DNA of 64,000 bases, from positions 1,054,001-1,118,000 of the forward strand of contig JAWKPL010000001.1 in the NCBI GenBank assembly GCA_041390685.1. The letters are read 5' to 3'. The notes beneath the pieces were generated by a model that did no database searches, had not been told where the DNA came from, and worked only from the letters and a program-made list of their open reading frames with translations. The number at the start of each line of letters is the position of its first letter. Position 1 is the first letter of the stretch. Below, piece after piece: positions 1 through 7,933 of this stretch. The position numbers and the translations under genes were made by a program. The DNA comes from JAIBBD01 sp041390685. Lineage in GTDB: Bacteria; Chloroflexota; Dehalococcoidia; UBA2979.

Positions 1-2
1 GC

Positions 3-1052
3 CTCGCTCTCCCCGCCCGCCCCTTCGAGTCGAGCGCGTTCTTCGTCCCAGTCGGCAAGGGCAGGCAGCCACTCCCCGACGCCGGCTCGAGGATGGACGG
101 CGTCACCGGCTTCTACTGGACCCTCCACGAGTTCTGCGAGGAACGCTATCTCCGCTTCCTCTTCGCCGACGCCGATTCCGAGGAGTCACTCCGTTCCTAC
201 CTCCTCGATATCGTCGAGGCGCGCCTCGCCGAGTGCGCCCTCGATACCCGCCGCGCTGGCACCATGGACGGCCGCGTCCTCGTCGGCGGCGAGACCATCG
301 ATACCTTCGACGCCCTGGTCGACGCCATCGAGAAGCACATCACCCCGGACGAGTACGAGGACAGCCTCGCCTGGGCCGGCCGCGGCGGCAGCGCCGCCGC
401 CCTCGGCACCGTGCGCGCCTTCATGCGCCGCCTCCGCGGCGCCATCCCCCACGTCGGCCATCTCATCCGCGGTCGCGCCTCCGAGGACAATGCCGCGCAC
501 CGCATCGACTGGCAGGCGCAGCAGCTCACGGTCGTCGGCATCAACAATCTGCATGACCGCGCCCAGCGCTTCGTCGTCGGCGTCGTCCTCAAGCGCCTGA
601 TGGCCCTCCGCGAACAGCAGGGCGTGAACTCCGAGTCGGCCCGCGTCTTCGTCGTCCTCGACGAGCTGAACAAGTACGCCCCCCGCGAAGGCCACAGTCC
701 GATCAAGGACGTGCTCCTCGACATCGCCGAGCGCGGACGCTCCCTCGGCGTCATCCTCATTGGCGCTCAGCAGACTGCCTCCGAGGTAGAGTCGCGCGTC
801 GTTGCCAACTGCTCCTATCGCGTCGTCGGCCGCCTCGACAGCGCGGAGGCCCAGCGCGGCGAGTACGGCTTCCTTACCCCCGCCGCCCGTGCCCGCGCCA
901 GCCTGCTCAAGCCGGGCACGATGATCGTCCACCAGCCCGAGATCCCCGTGCCGCTCCTCGTGCGCTTCCCCTTCCCCGCCTGGGCCACCCGCGCCTCCGA
1001 GGTCGCTCGCGCCTCCGACCCCTTCGCCCGCTTCGAGCTCGGCCGGGTCTAG
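3..1052 (+). CDS. HerA-like DNA-translocase ATPase, 5' end missing
   Basis: The frame is open to the left edge of the window with no in-frame stop, so the gene starts outside. The first ATG, at position 93, falls inside a conserved-looking run and is unlikely to be the start. The visible part is the C-terminal half of a HerA/FtsK-type ATPase. It has a Walker B segment, VFVVLDELN (about 645-672), followed by an ERGRSLGVILIGAQQT block typical of HerA-family helicases. The Walker A motif must lie upstream. HerA proteins are hexameric dsDNA translocases that work with the Mre11-Rad50 complex and the NurA nuclease in resection of DNA ends. sbcD starts 17 bp after the stop, in the order archaea use for herA-mre11-rad50. 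Family assignment is good; the exact subfamily cannot be judged from half a protein. Confidence 0.8.
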   Translation, partial: LALPARPFESSAFFVPVGKGRQPLPDAGSRMDGVTGFYWTLHEFCEERYLRFLFADADSEESLRSYLLDIVEARLAECALDTRRAGTMDGRVLVGGETIDTFDALVDAIEKHITPDEYEDSLAWAGRGGSAAALGTVRAFMRRLRGAIPHVGHLIRGRASEDNAAHRIDWQAQQLTVVGINNLHDRAQRFVVGVVLKRLMALREQQGVNSESARVFVVLDELNKYAPREGHSPIKDVLLDIAERGRSLGVILIGAQQTASEVESRVVANCSYRVVGRLDSAEAQRGEYGFLTPAARARASLLKPGTMIVHQPEIPVPLLVRFPFPAWATRASEVARASDPFARFELGRV

Positions 1053-1068
1053 CGATGCAGGTTTAGCG

Positions 1069-2247
1069 ATGCGCTTCCTCCATACCGCCGACTGGCACGT
1101 CGGGCGCACCATCCGCGGGCGCAGTCGCCGCGAGGAGTTCGAGGCTGTCCTCTCCGAGGTCGTCGAGATCGCTCGCGCCGAGGCCGTCGAGTGCCTGATC
1201 GTCGCCGGCGACATCTGGGATCAGCGCACCGCCTCCCCCGACGCCGACCGCCTCGTCTACGAGACCCTGCGCCGTTGCAACGACCACGGCATCCAGGTCG
1301 TCCTCCTCGCCGGCAACCACGACTCCCCGAAGAAGCTCGAGGCCCTCGGCCACATCTCCGAGCTGATCGGCGTCTACACACAGCCCGAGGTGCGCCGCCC
1401 CGACGCCGGCGGCGTCATCACCGTCGAGGGCCGTGAGCACACCGCGCGCATCGCCGCCGTCCCCTTTCTCACCGAGGGTCAGTATGTGTCGGCCGGACAG
1501 CTGATGGACCTCCCCGAGCAGTGGTTCGGCAGCTACGCCGACGGCTGCTCGCATCTCCTAAAAGCGATGTGCGACCGCCTGCCGGCGAACACAGTCAACA
1601 TCCTGACCACCCACCTCTTCGTGAACGGCGCCCAGTACGCGACGAGGGACGGCTCCGAGCAGCTCCTTCACATTGGCCAGGCGTACGGCATCCCCCCACA
1701 GGGACTCCCGGCCACACCGCAGTACATCGCCCTCGGCCATATCCACCGTCCCCAGCGCATCGCCGAGGCCGCAGCGCCCACCGCGTACTCTGGCTCCCTT
1801 CTGCAGCTCGACTTCGGCGAGGTGAACGACACCAAGGGCGTCTACATCGTCGACGCCGCACCCGGCCGCCCCCTCAACGACGTCCGCTTCATCGAGCTCA
1901 CCGCCGGCCGCCGCCTCAAAGAACTTCGAGGCAGCCTGGACGCCGTGCTCGCGCAGGCCGCCGCCGTCGGCGACGCCCACGTCCGCGTGGTCCTCGATGT
2001 CGACCGCCCCGAGCCAGGACTCGCGCAGCGCGTGCGTGAGCAGATTCCGGCCGCCGTCGATGTCCGCCTCGATTACCCCGAGCTCGTGACTGCCGCCGAG
2101 GAGCGCCTCGCCCACCTCGACCCCCGCGAGCAATTCGTCCGCTACTACCGCGCTCAGCACGCCGGCGCCGACCCCGCCGCCGAGCTCCTCGCCCTCTTCA
2201 CCGAGCTCTACGAAGAAGCCCACGCCTCGGAAGCCGTCGAGGTATGA
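1069..2247 (+). CDS. sbcD: Exonuclease SbcD (Mre11-type nuclease subunit)
   Basis: This is a 392-residue metallophosphoesterase of the SbcD/Mre11 family, the nuclease half of the SbcCD complex that opens hairpins and processes double-strand ends. The metal-binding motifs appear in order: HTADWHVG near the N terminus, GDIWD at about 46-50, GNHDSP at about 83-88, TTHLF in the middle and GHIHRPQ at about 223-229. The cap and C-terminal region are of normal length. The ATG start lies 17 bp after the HerA-like gene, and sbcC begins 7 bp after the stop, so the three genes almost certainly form one transcript. Nothing looks broken. Confidence 0.95.
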   Translation: MRFLHTADWHVGRTIRGRSRREEFEAVLSEVVEIARAEAVECLIVAGDIWDQRTASPDADRLVYETLRRCNDHGIQVVLLAGNHDSPKKLEALGHISELIGVYTQPEVRRPDAGGVITVEGREHTARIAAVPFLTEGQYVSAGQLMDLPEQWFGSYADGCSHLLKAMCDRLPANTVNILTTHLFVNGAQYATRDGSEQLLHIGQAYGIPPQGLPATPQYIALGHIHRPQRIAEAAAPTAYSGSLLQLDFGEVNDTKGVYIVDAAPGRPLNDVRFIELTAGRRLKELRGSLDAVLAQAAAVGDAHVRVVLDVDRPEPGLAQRVREQIPAAVDVRLDYPELVTAAEERLAHLDPREQFVRYYRAQHAGADPAAELLALFTELYEEAHASEAVEV

Positions 2248-2254
2248 GCCCGCG

Positions 2255-5200
2255 ATGAGGCCGCTCCAGCTCCAGCTCCAGGGCTTCACGGCGTTTCACG
2301 ACCGCATCACCGTCGAGTTCGGCGAACGCCGCCTGTTCGCCATCACCGGCCCGACCGGCGCCGGCAAGTCCTCGCTCCTCGACGGCATGATCTGGGCCCT
2401 CTTCGGCCGTGTCCCGAGGGTCAGCAACCGCATCGGCGAGCTCATTTCGCATGGCGCGCTCCAGGCCCGCGTCCACTTCGAGTTCGAGGCGCACGGACAT
2501 CAGTATCGCGTCGCCCGCGTCCGCCCCCTCAAGGGCCAGACCACCGCCCGCCTCGAGCGCCTCCTGCCCGGCGGAGACGCCCTGCCCCTCGCCGACAGCG
2601 TGAACGAGGTCAACACGCACGTCGAGACGATCCTCGGCATCGACTACGACACCTTCGTGAAGACGATCATCCTGCCGCAGGGTGAGTTCAGCGCGTTTCT
2701 CAGCGGCGACCCGAAGGACAAAAAGACCGTCCTCTCGCGGCTCCTCGGCCTCGATGTCTACCGGGCGATGATGCAGGCCGCCAATAACCGCGCCGGCGGC
2801 GCGAAGTCCGCCGCCGACGCGCTGCAGCAACAGCACGAGCAGCTCGATTACCGCTCCGCCGACGCCCTCACGGCCCTCGAGTCACAACTCCGCGACGCCG
2901 AGGCGCGTCAGCGCCAGCTGGCAGCCCGTCAGGCTGCTCTCCAGCAACTCGACACTGTCTCGTCCCTGTACCTGACCCGCGCGAAGGATGCCGCCGCCGC
3001 GGTCGCCGCACACGAGCAGGCTTGCGCCCGTGCCACCGCCGCCGATGCCGCCGTCACCCACGCGCGCAGCACCCTCGAAGCCGCGTCGGTCGCCGTCGAA
3101 CGCACCGCTGAGCAGCTCGCCTCCCTCGGTTACGACCGCCACGCTCACCAGCAGGCGCGTGAGCGCCTCGCGTCCGCAGAACGCCTCGAGGCGGCCCGCG
3201 CCCAGCTACAGCTCGCCGAGCGATCGCTGGTGGCGGCTCGTGCGACTGAGACTGTCGCAGCCGCGCAGCGGGCTCGCGCCGAGGCTCTCCGCGACAGCGC
3301 CGAGGCAGCCCTCGCGACCGCCATCCGTGACCTCACGGTCTCCGCCTCCGTGGCTGCCGCGTGCGCGAGCCGTCTCGAAGCCGAGGCCTCGACCGCCACG
3401 AGTGACAGCGCCGAGGCCGGCCGCAAGAGCCACGAGGCGGAGTTGCGCGCGAAACAGCTCCAGCACCTCGCCGAGGCGGCCCACGCGCTCCGCCGTGATG
3501 TCGAAGCCGCCGACGCCGAGGCCCAGCGCGCCACCGCCGCCGCGGCTACCGCGGAGGCCGCAGCACAGCAGGCGGCGGCTGCCGAGGCGACGGCGACCGA
3601 GGAACTGACGCGCCGCGAGCAGGCCCTGGATGCCGCCCGCATCGCAGACGCAGCCGCCGCGATCCTCGCCACCCTGTCCGTCGGCGACCCCTGCCCCGTC
3701 TGTGGCGAACCCCTCACCGACCTCCGCGAGCACGCCGCCCCTGACCTGGATGCCGCGGCTCGGGCCGTCGACGTGGCGCGCAAGGCGCACACTCGGGCGC
3801 GCGAGGCCGCCGGCCATGCAGGCAACGAAGCCGCCGCCGCCCATGCCCGCGCCGAGGAAGCCCGCAGGTCCCTCACCGCGGCCGTCGCCCGCCAGGCCGC
3901 CCACGAGGATCAACTCACCGCCGCTGCCGCCACCCGCACCGGCGTCGACCGCGCCGCGAAGCGCGCAGCCGCCGTCGCCGCGGCTGAACGCGAACGCGCC
4001 GCCGAGCACGAGACTCGTGCCGCTGCCCTCGCGGAGGATGCCCGCACGCTGCGAGCGCTGCTCGCACGTCTCCCTCACGACATCGAGATCGACGCCGGCG
4101 CAGCGCCATCCGAAGCTGGCATCGAGGAGATCGCCTCCGCGCTCGGCTCCGCCATCGAGTCGCATGCCACGGCGGCGAGCGGCGCGGCTGATGCCCGTGC
4201 CACGCTCGTCGCGGCCGAAGCCGCCCTCTCGAACGCGACCGCCGAGGTGAGCACGGCGCTCGCGCTGCATCAGCACCAGGCGGCTGCCGTCGAGGAGGCT
4301 GCGCAGGTCCTCACCGCCGCCGGTGAAGCGGCCGCAACCGCGGACACCCTCCGCGAGGCCGTCACGGCGCTCGACCGCATGGCGGAACAGGATGCCGCCC
4401 TCCGCGCCGCCCTCGACGAGCACGAGCGTGCGCGCGCTGCCGCCTCGGCGGTCGTCGTCGAACGCGATGGCGCCCGCGAGGCTGCCACCCGCGCGGCTGC
4501 CGAGGCAGAGACGGTGGCCGCGGTGGCGCGCGAAACCGCCTCCGCCGCCTGCGTTGCCTTCGAGGCCGAATGGCGCCGCCAGCTCCCGCCGAATCTGTCC
4601 CCGGACGCCGCCGCCGTAGCCGATCTGATCCAGGCCGCGAACCGCAAGGCCACGGACCTCGCCGCCGAAGCCGGCCGCGCTGCGGCCACCCTCGAGGCGG
4701 CGCGCGGCGAGGTCGCTCGCGCCACCCGGCTCCTAAAGGAAGCCGCGACCTTCCGGCGCACCTCCGAGGTCGCCGCCGGCCTCGGTCTCGAGCTGCAGGC
4801 CAACCGCTTTGTCGCCTTCATCCAGCGCGAGGCCATGCAGGTCCTCGCGGCGGACGCCGGCGATCGCATGCTCCAGCTGTCCCGCGACCGCTACCGCCTC
4901 GAGGCCGACGGCGACGAGTTCGTCGTCGTCGATCGCCTCAACGGCGACGAGCGCCGCTCCGTCCGTACGCTCTCCGGCGGCGAGACCTTCCTCGCCAGTC
5001 TCGCGCTCGCGCTCGCGCTCTCCGAGCGCCTCCCCGAGCTCTCCGGCCACGGCGGCGCGCTCGCCCTCGACTCCCTCTTCCTCGACGAGGGCTTCGGCTC
5101 CCTCGACGCCGAGTCGCTCGACATCGCCATCCAGGGCCTCGAGCTCCTCGCCACGGGCAGCCGCATGATCGGCGTCATCTCCCACGTCCCCGAGGTCGCC

Positions 5201-5269
5201 GAACGTCTCGCCGACCGCATCGAGGTCGTGAAGGTCGGCGGCACGAGCACCATCCGCGACGGCCGCTAA
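2255..5269 (+). CDS. sbcC: Exonuclease SbcC (Rad50-type SMC ATPase subunit)
   Basis: This 1004-residue protein has the head - coiled coil - zinc hook - coiled coil - head layout of SbcC/Rad50. Walker A is GPTGAGKSS at residues 32-40. A CPVC zinc hook sits at 480-483, almost exactly in the middle. The C-terminal head has the signature LSGGETFLASLALALAL, Walker B LDSLFLDEGFGSLD and an H-loop, GVISHVPEV. The two coiled arms are extremely Ala/Glu/Arg-rich, which is why long antisense open frames cover this gene; they are not genes. SbcC uses ATP to clamp DNA for SbcD, encoded 7 bp upstream. Length and motifs are normal for the family. Confidence 0.96.
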   Translation: MRPLQLQLQGFTAFHDRITVEFGERRLFAITGPTGAGKSSLLDGMIWALFGRVPRVSNRIGELISHGALQARVHFEFEAHGHQYRVARVRPLKGQTTARLERLLPGGDALPLADSVNEVNTHVETILGIDYDTFVKTIILPQGEFSAFLSGDPKDKKTVLSRLLGLDVYRAMMQAANNRAGGAKSAADALQQQHEQLDYRSADALTALESQLRDAEARQRQLAARQAALQQLDTVSSLYLTRAKDAAAAVAAHEQACARATAADAAVTHARSTLEAASVAVERTAEQLASLGYDRHAHQQARERLASAERLEAARAQLQLAERSLVAARATETVAAAQRARAEALRDSAEAALATAIRDLTVSASVAAACASRLEAEASTATSDSAEAGRKSHEAELRAKQLQHLAEAAHALRRDVEAADAEAQRATAAAATAEAAAQQAAAAEATATEELTRREQALDAARIADAAAAILATLSVGDPCPVCGEPLTDLREHAAPDLDAAARAVDVARKAHTRAREAAGHAGNEAAAAHARAEEARRSLTAAVARQAAHEDQLTAAAATRTGVDRAAKRAAAVAAAERERAAEHETRAAALAEDARTLRALLARLPHDIEIDAGAAPSEAGIEEIASALGSAIESHATAASGAADARATLVAAEAALSNATAEVSTALALHQHQAAAVEEAAQVLTAAGEAAATADTLREAVTALDRMAEQDAALRAALDEHERARAAASAVVVERDGAREAATRAAAEAETVAAVARETASAACVAFEAEWRRQLPPNLSPDAAAVADLIQAANRKATDLAAEAGRAAATLEAARGEVARATRLLKEAATFRRTSEVAAGLGLELQANRFVAFIQREAMQVLAADAGDRMLQLSRDRYRLEADGDEFVVVDRLNGDERRSVRTLSGGETFLASLALALALSERLPELSGHGGALALDSLFLDEGFGSLDAESLDIAIQGLELLATGSRMIGVISHVPEVAERLADRIEVVKVGGTSTIRDGR

Positions 5270-5362
5270 CCTGCTCGCCTCTCCTCTCTCCTGCGACGCA
5301 CCCGCGCTTCGATCCCCAGGCGGGCGAGACGCCGGCGCAGTTCGCTGGTTTGGACGGGGCCC

Positions 5363-5403
5363 TTGTTCGGCGTTGCCCGTGTGGTTATAGTGCACCATAT
5401 GGT
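5363..5403 (+). promoter_or_regulatory. Promoter and operator-like palindrome at an arsR-type start
   Basis: A possible -35 (TTGTTC, 5363-5368) lies 17 bp from a good -10 (TATAGT, 5386-5391). The expected transcription start is within a base or two of the ATG at 5399, so the mRNA would be leaderless. The perfect palindrome ACCATATGGT (5394-5403) spans the start codon and is a plausible autoregulatory operator for the ArsR-family protein encoded here. Both readings are inference. Confidence 0.45.
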
Positions 5404-5758
5404 TCAGTATCTAACACGCCTCGACGCCGCCTTCGGCGCGCTATCGGATCCCACGCGACGAGGTGTGTTGCTCCAGTTGGGACACGCGGACGCTTCCATC
5501 ACGGACCTCGCCGTGCGCTTCAACATGACCCGCACGGGCATTAAGAAGCACGTAGCCGTCCTCGAGGAGGCCGGGCTCGTCACCACCGAGAAAGTCGGAC
5601 GTGTGCGCACCTGCAGGCTCGGCCCGCGCCGGCTCGAGGAAGAAGCGGCATGGATCGAAGGCTACCGCCAGCTCTGGGACACCCGCTTCGACGAGCTGGA
5701 TCGGGTCGTCGAGGAACTGAAAGACAGAGAGTCGGGCCGTGGACAGGGGGCACCATGA
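5399..5758 (+). CDS. ArsR-family winged-helix transcriptional regulator
   Basis: This 119-residue protein opens with AAFGALSDPTRRGVL, the classic ArsR/SmtB N-terminal block. A helix-turn-helix follows (ITDLAVRFNMTRTGIKKHVA) and then a wing (GLVTTEKVGRVRTCRL). I chose the ATG at 5399 over the longer frame because homologues start just before this block and the promoter elements sit immediately upstream. No obvious metal-site cysteines are present. It belongs to the ArsR subgroup that controls an adjacent SRPBCC gene: the next gene's ATG overlaps this stop (ATGA), so the two are translationally coupled. The likely role is repression of its own two-gene operon; the inducer is unknown. Confidence 0.9.
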   Translation: MVQYLTRLDAAFGALSDPTRRGVLLQLGHADASITDLAVRFNMTRTGIKKHVAVLEEAGLVTTEKVGRVRTCRLGPRRLEEEAAWIEGYRQLWDTRFDELDRVVEELKDRESGRGQGAP

Positions 5759-6273
5759 GTTCGTCAGACGCCATGGACAGCCGCACGAGGGCGGAGCGCG
5801 CGGCCGACCACGAGCTGGTCGTGTCACGGACCTTCAACGCACCCGCCAGCCTCGTATTCGAAGCGTGGACCCGGGCGGATCTGTTCCAACGGTGGTGGGT
5901 TCCGAAGTCGCTCGGGATCACCCTCCTCTCCTGTGATCTCGACGTCCGCGTCGGCGGGACGTACCGTCTCGCCTTCAGTCACCCCGCGTCCCCGGACCCA
6001 ATCGTGTTCCACGGCCACTACCTCGAAGTGAATCCTCCCTCGCGGCTCGTCTGGTCCAACGAGGAAGCTGGTGATGACGGACAGATCACCACCGTCACCT
6101 TCGAGGAACAGGACGGCAGTACGCTCCTCGTCATGCGCGAACGCTACCCCTCCAGGGAAGCGCTCGACGAGGCGATTGCCTCCGGAAGCACGAGCGGCGA
6201 CATGGAAGAGACCTTCAGCCAGCTCGACGAGCTGCTCGCCGCCGAGCGCGCGACCGACGCGCCTGCGGCGTGA
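5755..6273 (+). CDS. SRPBCC (AHSA1-like) domain protein
   Basis: This 172-residue START-like fold protein has typical Activator-of-Hsp90 homologue 1 features: VVSRTFNAPASLVFEAWT, then RWWVPK, a central DVRVGGTYRLAF, and a C-terminal helix (MEETFSQLDELLA). The family binds hydrophobic ligands in a central cavity; the ligand here is unknown. The start at 5755 forms ATGA with the upstream regulator's stop, so it is co-translated with that ArsR protein. This arsR-SRPBCC arrangement is very common in soil bacteria. An in-frame extension upstream lies inside the regulator gene and is not used. Confidence 0.88.
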   Translation: MSSSDAMDSRTRAERAADHELVVSRTFNAPASLVFEAWTRADLFQRWWVPKSLGITLLSCDLDVRVGGTYRLAFSHPASPDPIVFHGHYLEVNPPSRLVWSNEEAGDDGQITTVTFEEQDGSTLLVMRERYPSREALDEAIASGSTSGDMEETFSQLDELLAAERATDAPAA

Positions 6274-6355
6274 GGTCGCGCCGCGCGGGGCGCGGGTGAG
6301 TCAGCCGAGGCGCGACGCGGGTCGTGCCGGCGCCTGCGGCCCCGCGTGGCCGTCC

Positions 6356-6718
6356 CTAGAACCGCTGCACCTTCGGTGGCCGGATCAGCCACGTCGCCAC
6401 CATCGCGACCGCCGAGATCACCAGCGCTCCGAACACCGCAGACCAGAACCCATCCACCTCGAAGTTCAGGTCCAGTTGACCGGCCAGCCACGCCGTCAGG
6501 CCCAGCATCGCCGCGTTGATGACCACAACGAACAGCCCGAACGTCGCCAGGATCAGGCAGCACGAGAGCATCGTTGCCAGCGGCTTCAGCAGCGTGTTCA
6601 CGATGGCGAAGAGCGCCGTTCCCGCCACCAGCGACTGCCAGTCATCGATCGTGATGCCGGGGACGATCACCGAGGCAAGCCACAGTCCGAGGAGGTTGAT
6701 GAGGAACCGCAGCACCAT
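6356..6718 (-). CDS. Small four-helix membrane protein, phage-holin-4-2/YvlD type
   Basis: The 120-residue product is almost entirely hydrophobic, with about four membrane segments (FLINLLGLWLASVIVPGI; a central LFAIVNTLLKPLA loop; a long Leu/Val helix; a C-terminal FGALVISAVAMVATWLI). The motif NTLLKPLA after the second helix is a hallmark of the PF04020 family, usually annotated as a phage holin but common as a chromosomal membrane protein of unknown function. I start at the ATG at 6718, which matches family length; a longer frame begins at 6790. It is convergent with the SRPBCC gene and stands alone. No lysin gene is nearby, so a phage role is not supported. Confidence 0.75.
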   Translation of the reverse strand: MVLRFLINLLGLWLASVIVPGITIDDWQSLVAGTALFAIVNTLLKPLATMLSCCLILATFGLFVVVINAAMLGLTAWLAGQLDLNFEVDGFWSAVFGALVISAVAMVATWLIRPPKVQRF

Positions 6719-6845
6719 CGACCGGAACGACCAGTCCCAGTCCCCGCCCGACGGCACACGGATGAACACGCCTCGCTGTCGCACGTCCACCGCCTTCCGG
6801 GCTCTCCCACACCCCCGAGGAGTATCGCATCCTCCGCGACGCCCC

Positions 6846-7886
6846 CTACAGCGAGGCGACCTCCACGGCCCGCCGCTCTGTCCATGAGCGCCACACCGCC
6901 TCCGTGAACTGCATGTACCGCAGCCCCGCCTCGAAGTCCGTCAACTCCACGGGCGTCCCCTCCCGGATCGAGTCCACGAAGTCGTGTTCCACACGCCAGC
7001 TTCCCTCGCTCCCCGCATCCGGCGGCAACGGCCGCGCCTCTTCGCCCCCCATCGCGAGCACCATCGTGTCGTCGAGCGACCAGTGCAACGTCCCGCGGCT
7101 GCCGAAGATCGAGATCCCGCCGGCATCCCGAGGCGCATGCACCACCGTGCTCACTCGATACGTCACCCGTACTCCGCTCGCCATCCGCGCCAGCACCGCC
7201 ACGCCGTCCGGCACCTCGATCCGCGCGCGGACCCCCGTCTCCGCGTCGACCCGCTCACCGATGCCGACCGAAGCGTCCGCGACCACGGTTGCCGTCGGCC
7301 CCAGCCACCGCTCCATCGTCTCCGCGAGGATCCCGAGGTTCATCGCGTTCGTCCCCGAGTACTCCCGCTGCTCCCGCCAGTGCAGCGGCGCATCGAGGTC
7401 GAACGCGTTCCCGTTCAGCGACGTCACCTGCACCTCGCGCAACGCACCGAGGACGCCATCGGCGAGCACCCTCCGCACTGTGCGCCACGACCGCAGGTCG
7501 AACGGGGCCGGGACCAGCTGCGCGACCAGCTCCGGCCGCGCCCGCGAGGCCGCCAGCATCTCCCTCGCCTCACCGGCGTCCATCGCCATCCGCGCCTCGC
7601 ACAGCACGTGCTTCCCCGCATCGAGCGCCCGCACCGTAAACTCGCGGTGCCGGTACGGCCACGTCCCGATACAGACCGCATCGATGTCGGATGAGGCGAA
7701 GATCCCCTCCGGCTCCGTCGCGACCCGCTCGATCCCGAACGCCTCCGCGACGCGGCGCCCGCTCTCCTCGCTCCGATTGCACACCGCGGCCACCGTCACG
7801 CCCTCGATCGCCTGGAAGTTCGGGATGTGCCGCAGCCGCGTGTTCGCCCCCGCGCCGATCACACCGATCCGCATCGCCTGCGCCAC
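6846..7886 (-). CDS. Gfo/Idh/MocA-family oxidoreductase
   Basis: This NAD(P)-dependent dehydrogenase of about 346 residues has an N-terminal Rossmann domain (MRIGVIGAGANTRLRHIPNF), the DAVCIGTWPYRHREF segment and the ALDAGKHVLCEARMAMD block, where the family's usual EKP is CEA. The C-terminal half is the alpha/beta substrate domain. The preferred start is the GTG at 7886, because an AAGGAGG ribosome-binding site lies exactly 5 bases before it; the ATG at 7901 would place that site inside the gene. Such enzymes oxidise sugars, inositols or related compounds, and the substrate cannot be told from sequence. It is divergent from the kinase-like gene at 7934. The change of the EKP lysine region could mean altered catalysis. 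Confidence 0.85.
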   Translation of the reverse strand: MAQAMRIGVIGAGANTRLRHIPNFQAIEGVTVAAVCNRSEESGRRVAEAFGIERVATEPEGIFASSDIDAVCIGTWPYRHREFTVRALDAGKHVLCEARMAMDAGEAREMLAASRARPELVAQLVPAPFDLRSWRTVRRVLADGVLGALREVQVTSLNGNAFDLDAPLHWREQREYSGTNAMNLGILAETMERWLGPTATVVADASVGIGERVDAETGVRARIEVPDGVAVLARMASGVRVTYRVSTVVHAPRDAGGISIFGSRGTLHWSLDDTMVLAMGGEEARPLPPDAGSEGSWRVEHDFVDSIREGTPVELTDFEAGLRYMQFTEAVWRSWTERRAVEVASL

Positions 7887-7933
7887 CGCGCCCTCCTTCA
7901 TCCGAGCCGTTCTCGTAGTCAGCCAATCTGATA

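Noticed and set aside
3145..5398. Several 200-400-residue frames antisense or shifted within sbcC
   Set aside because: Products of the GC-rich, Ala/Glu/Arg-rich coiled-coil coding sequence; no domain or start signal.
6356..6718. Phage remnant based on the holin-type name
   Set aside because: This family is mostly chromosomal, and no lysin, capsid, integrase or att site is near.
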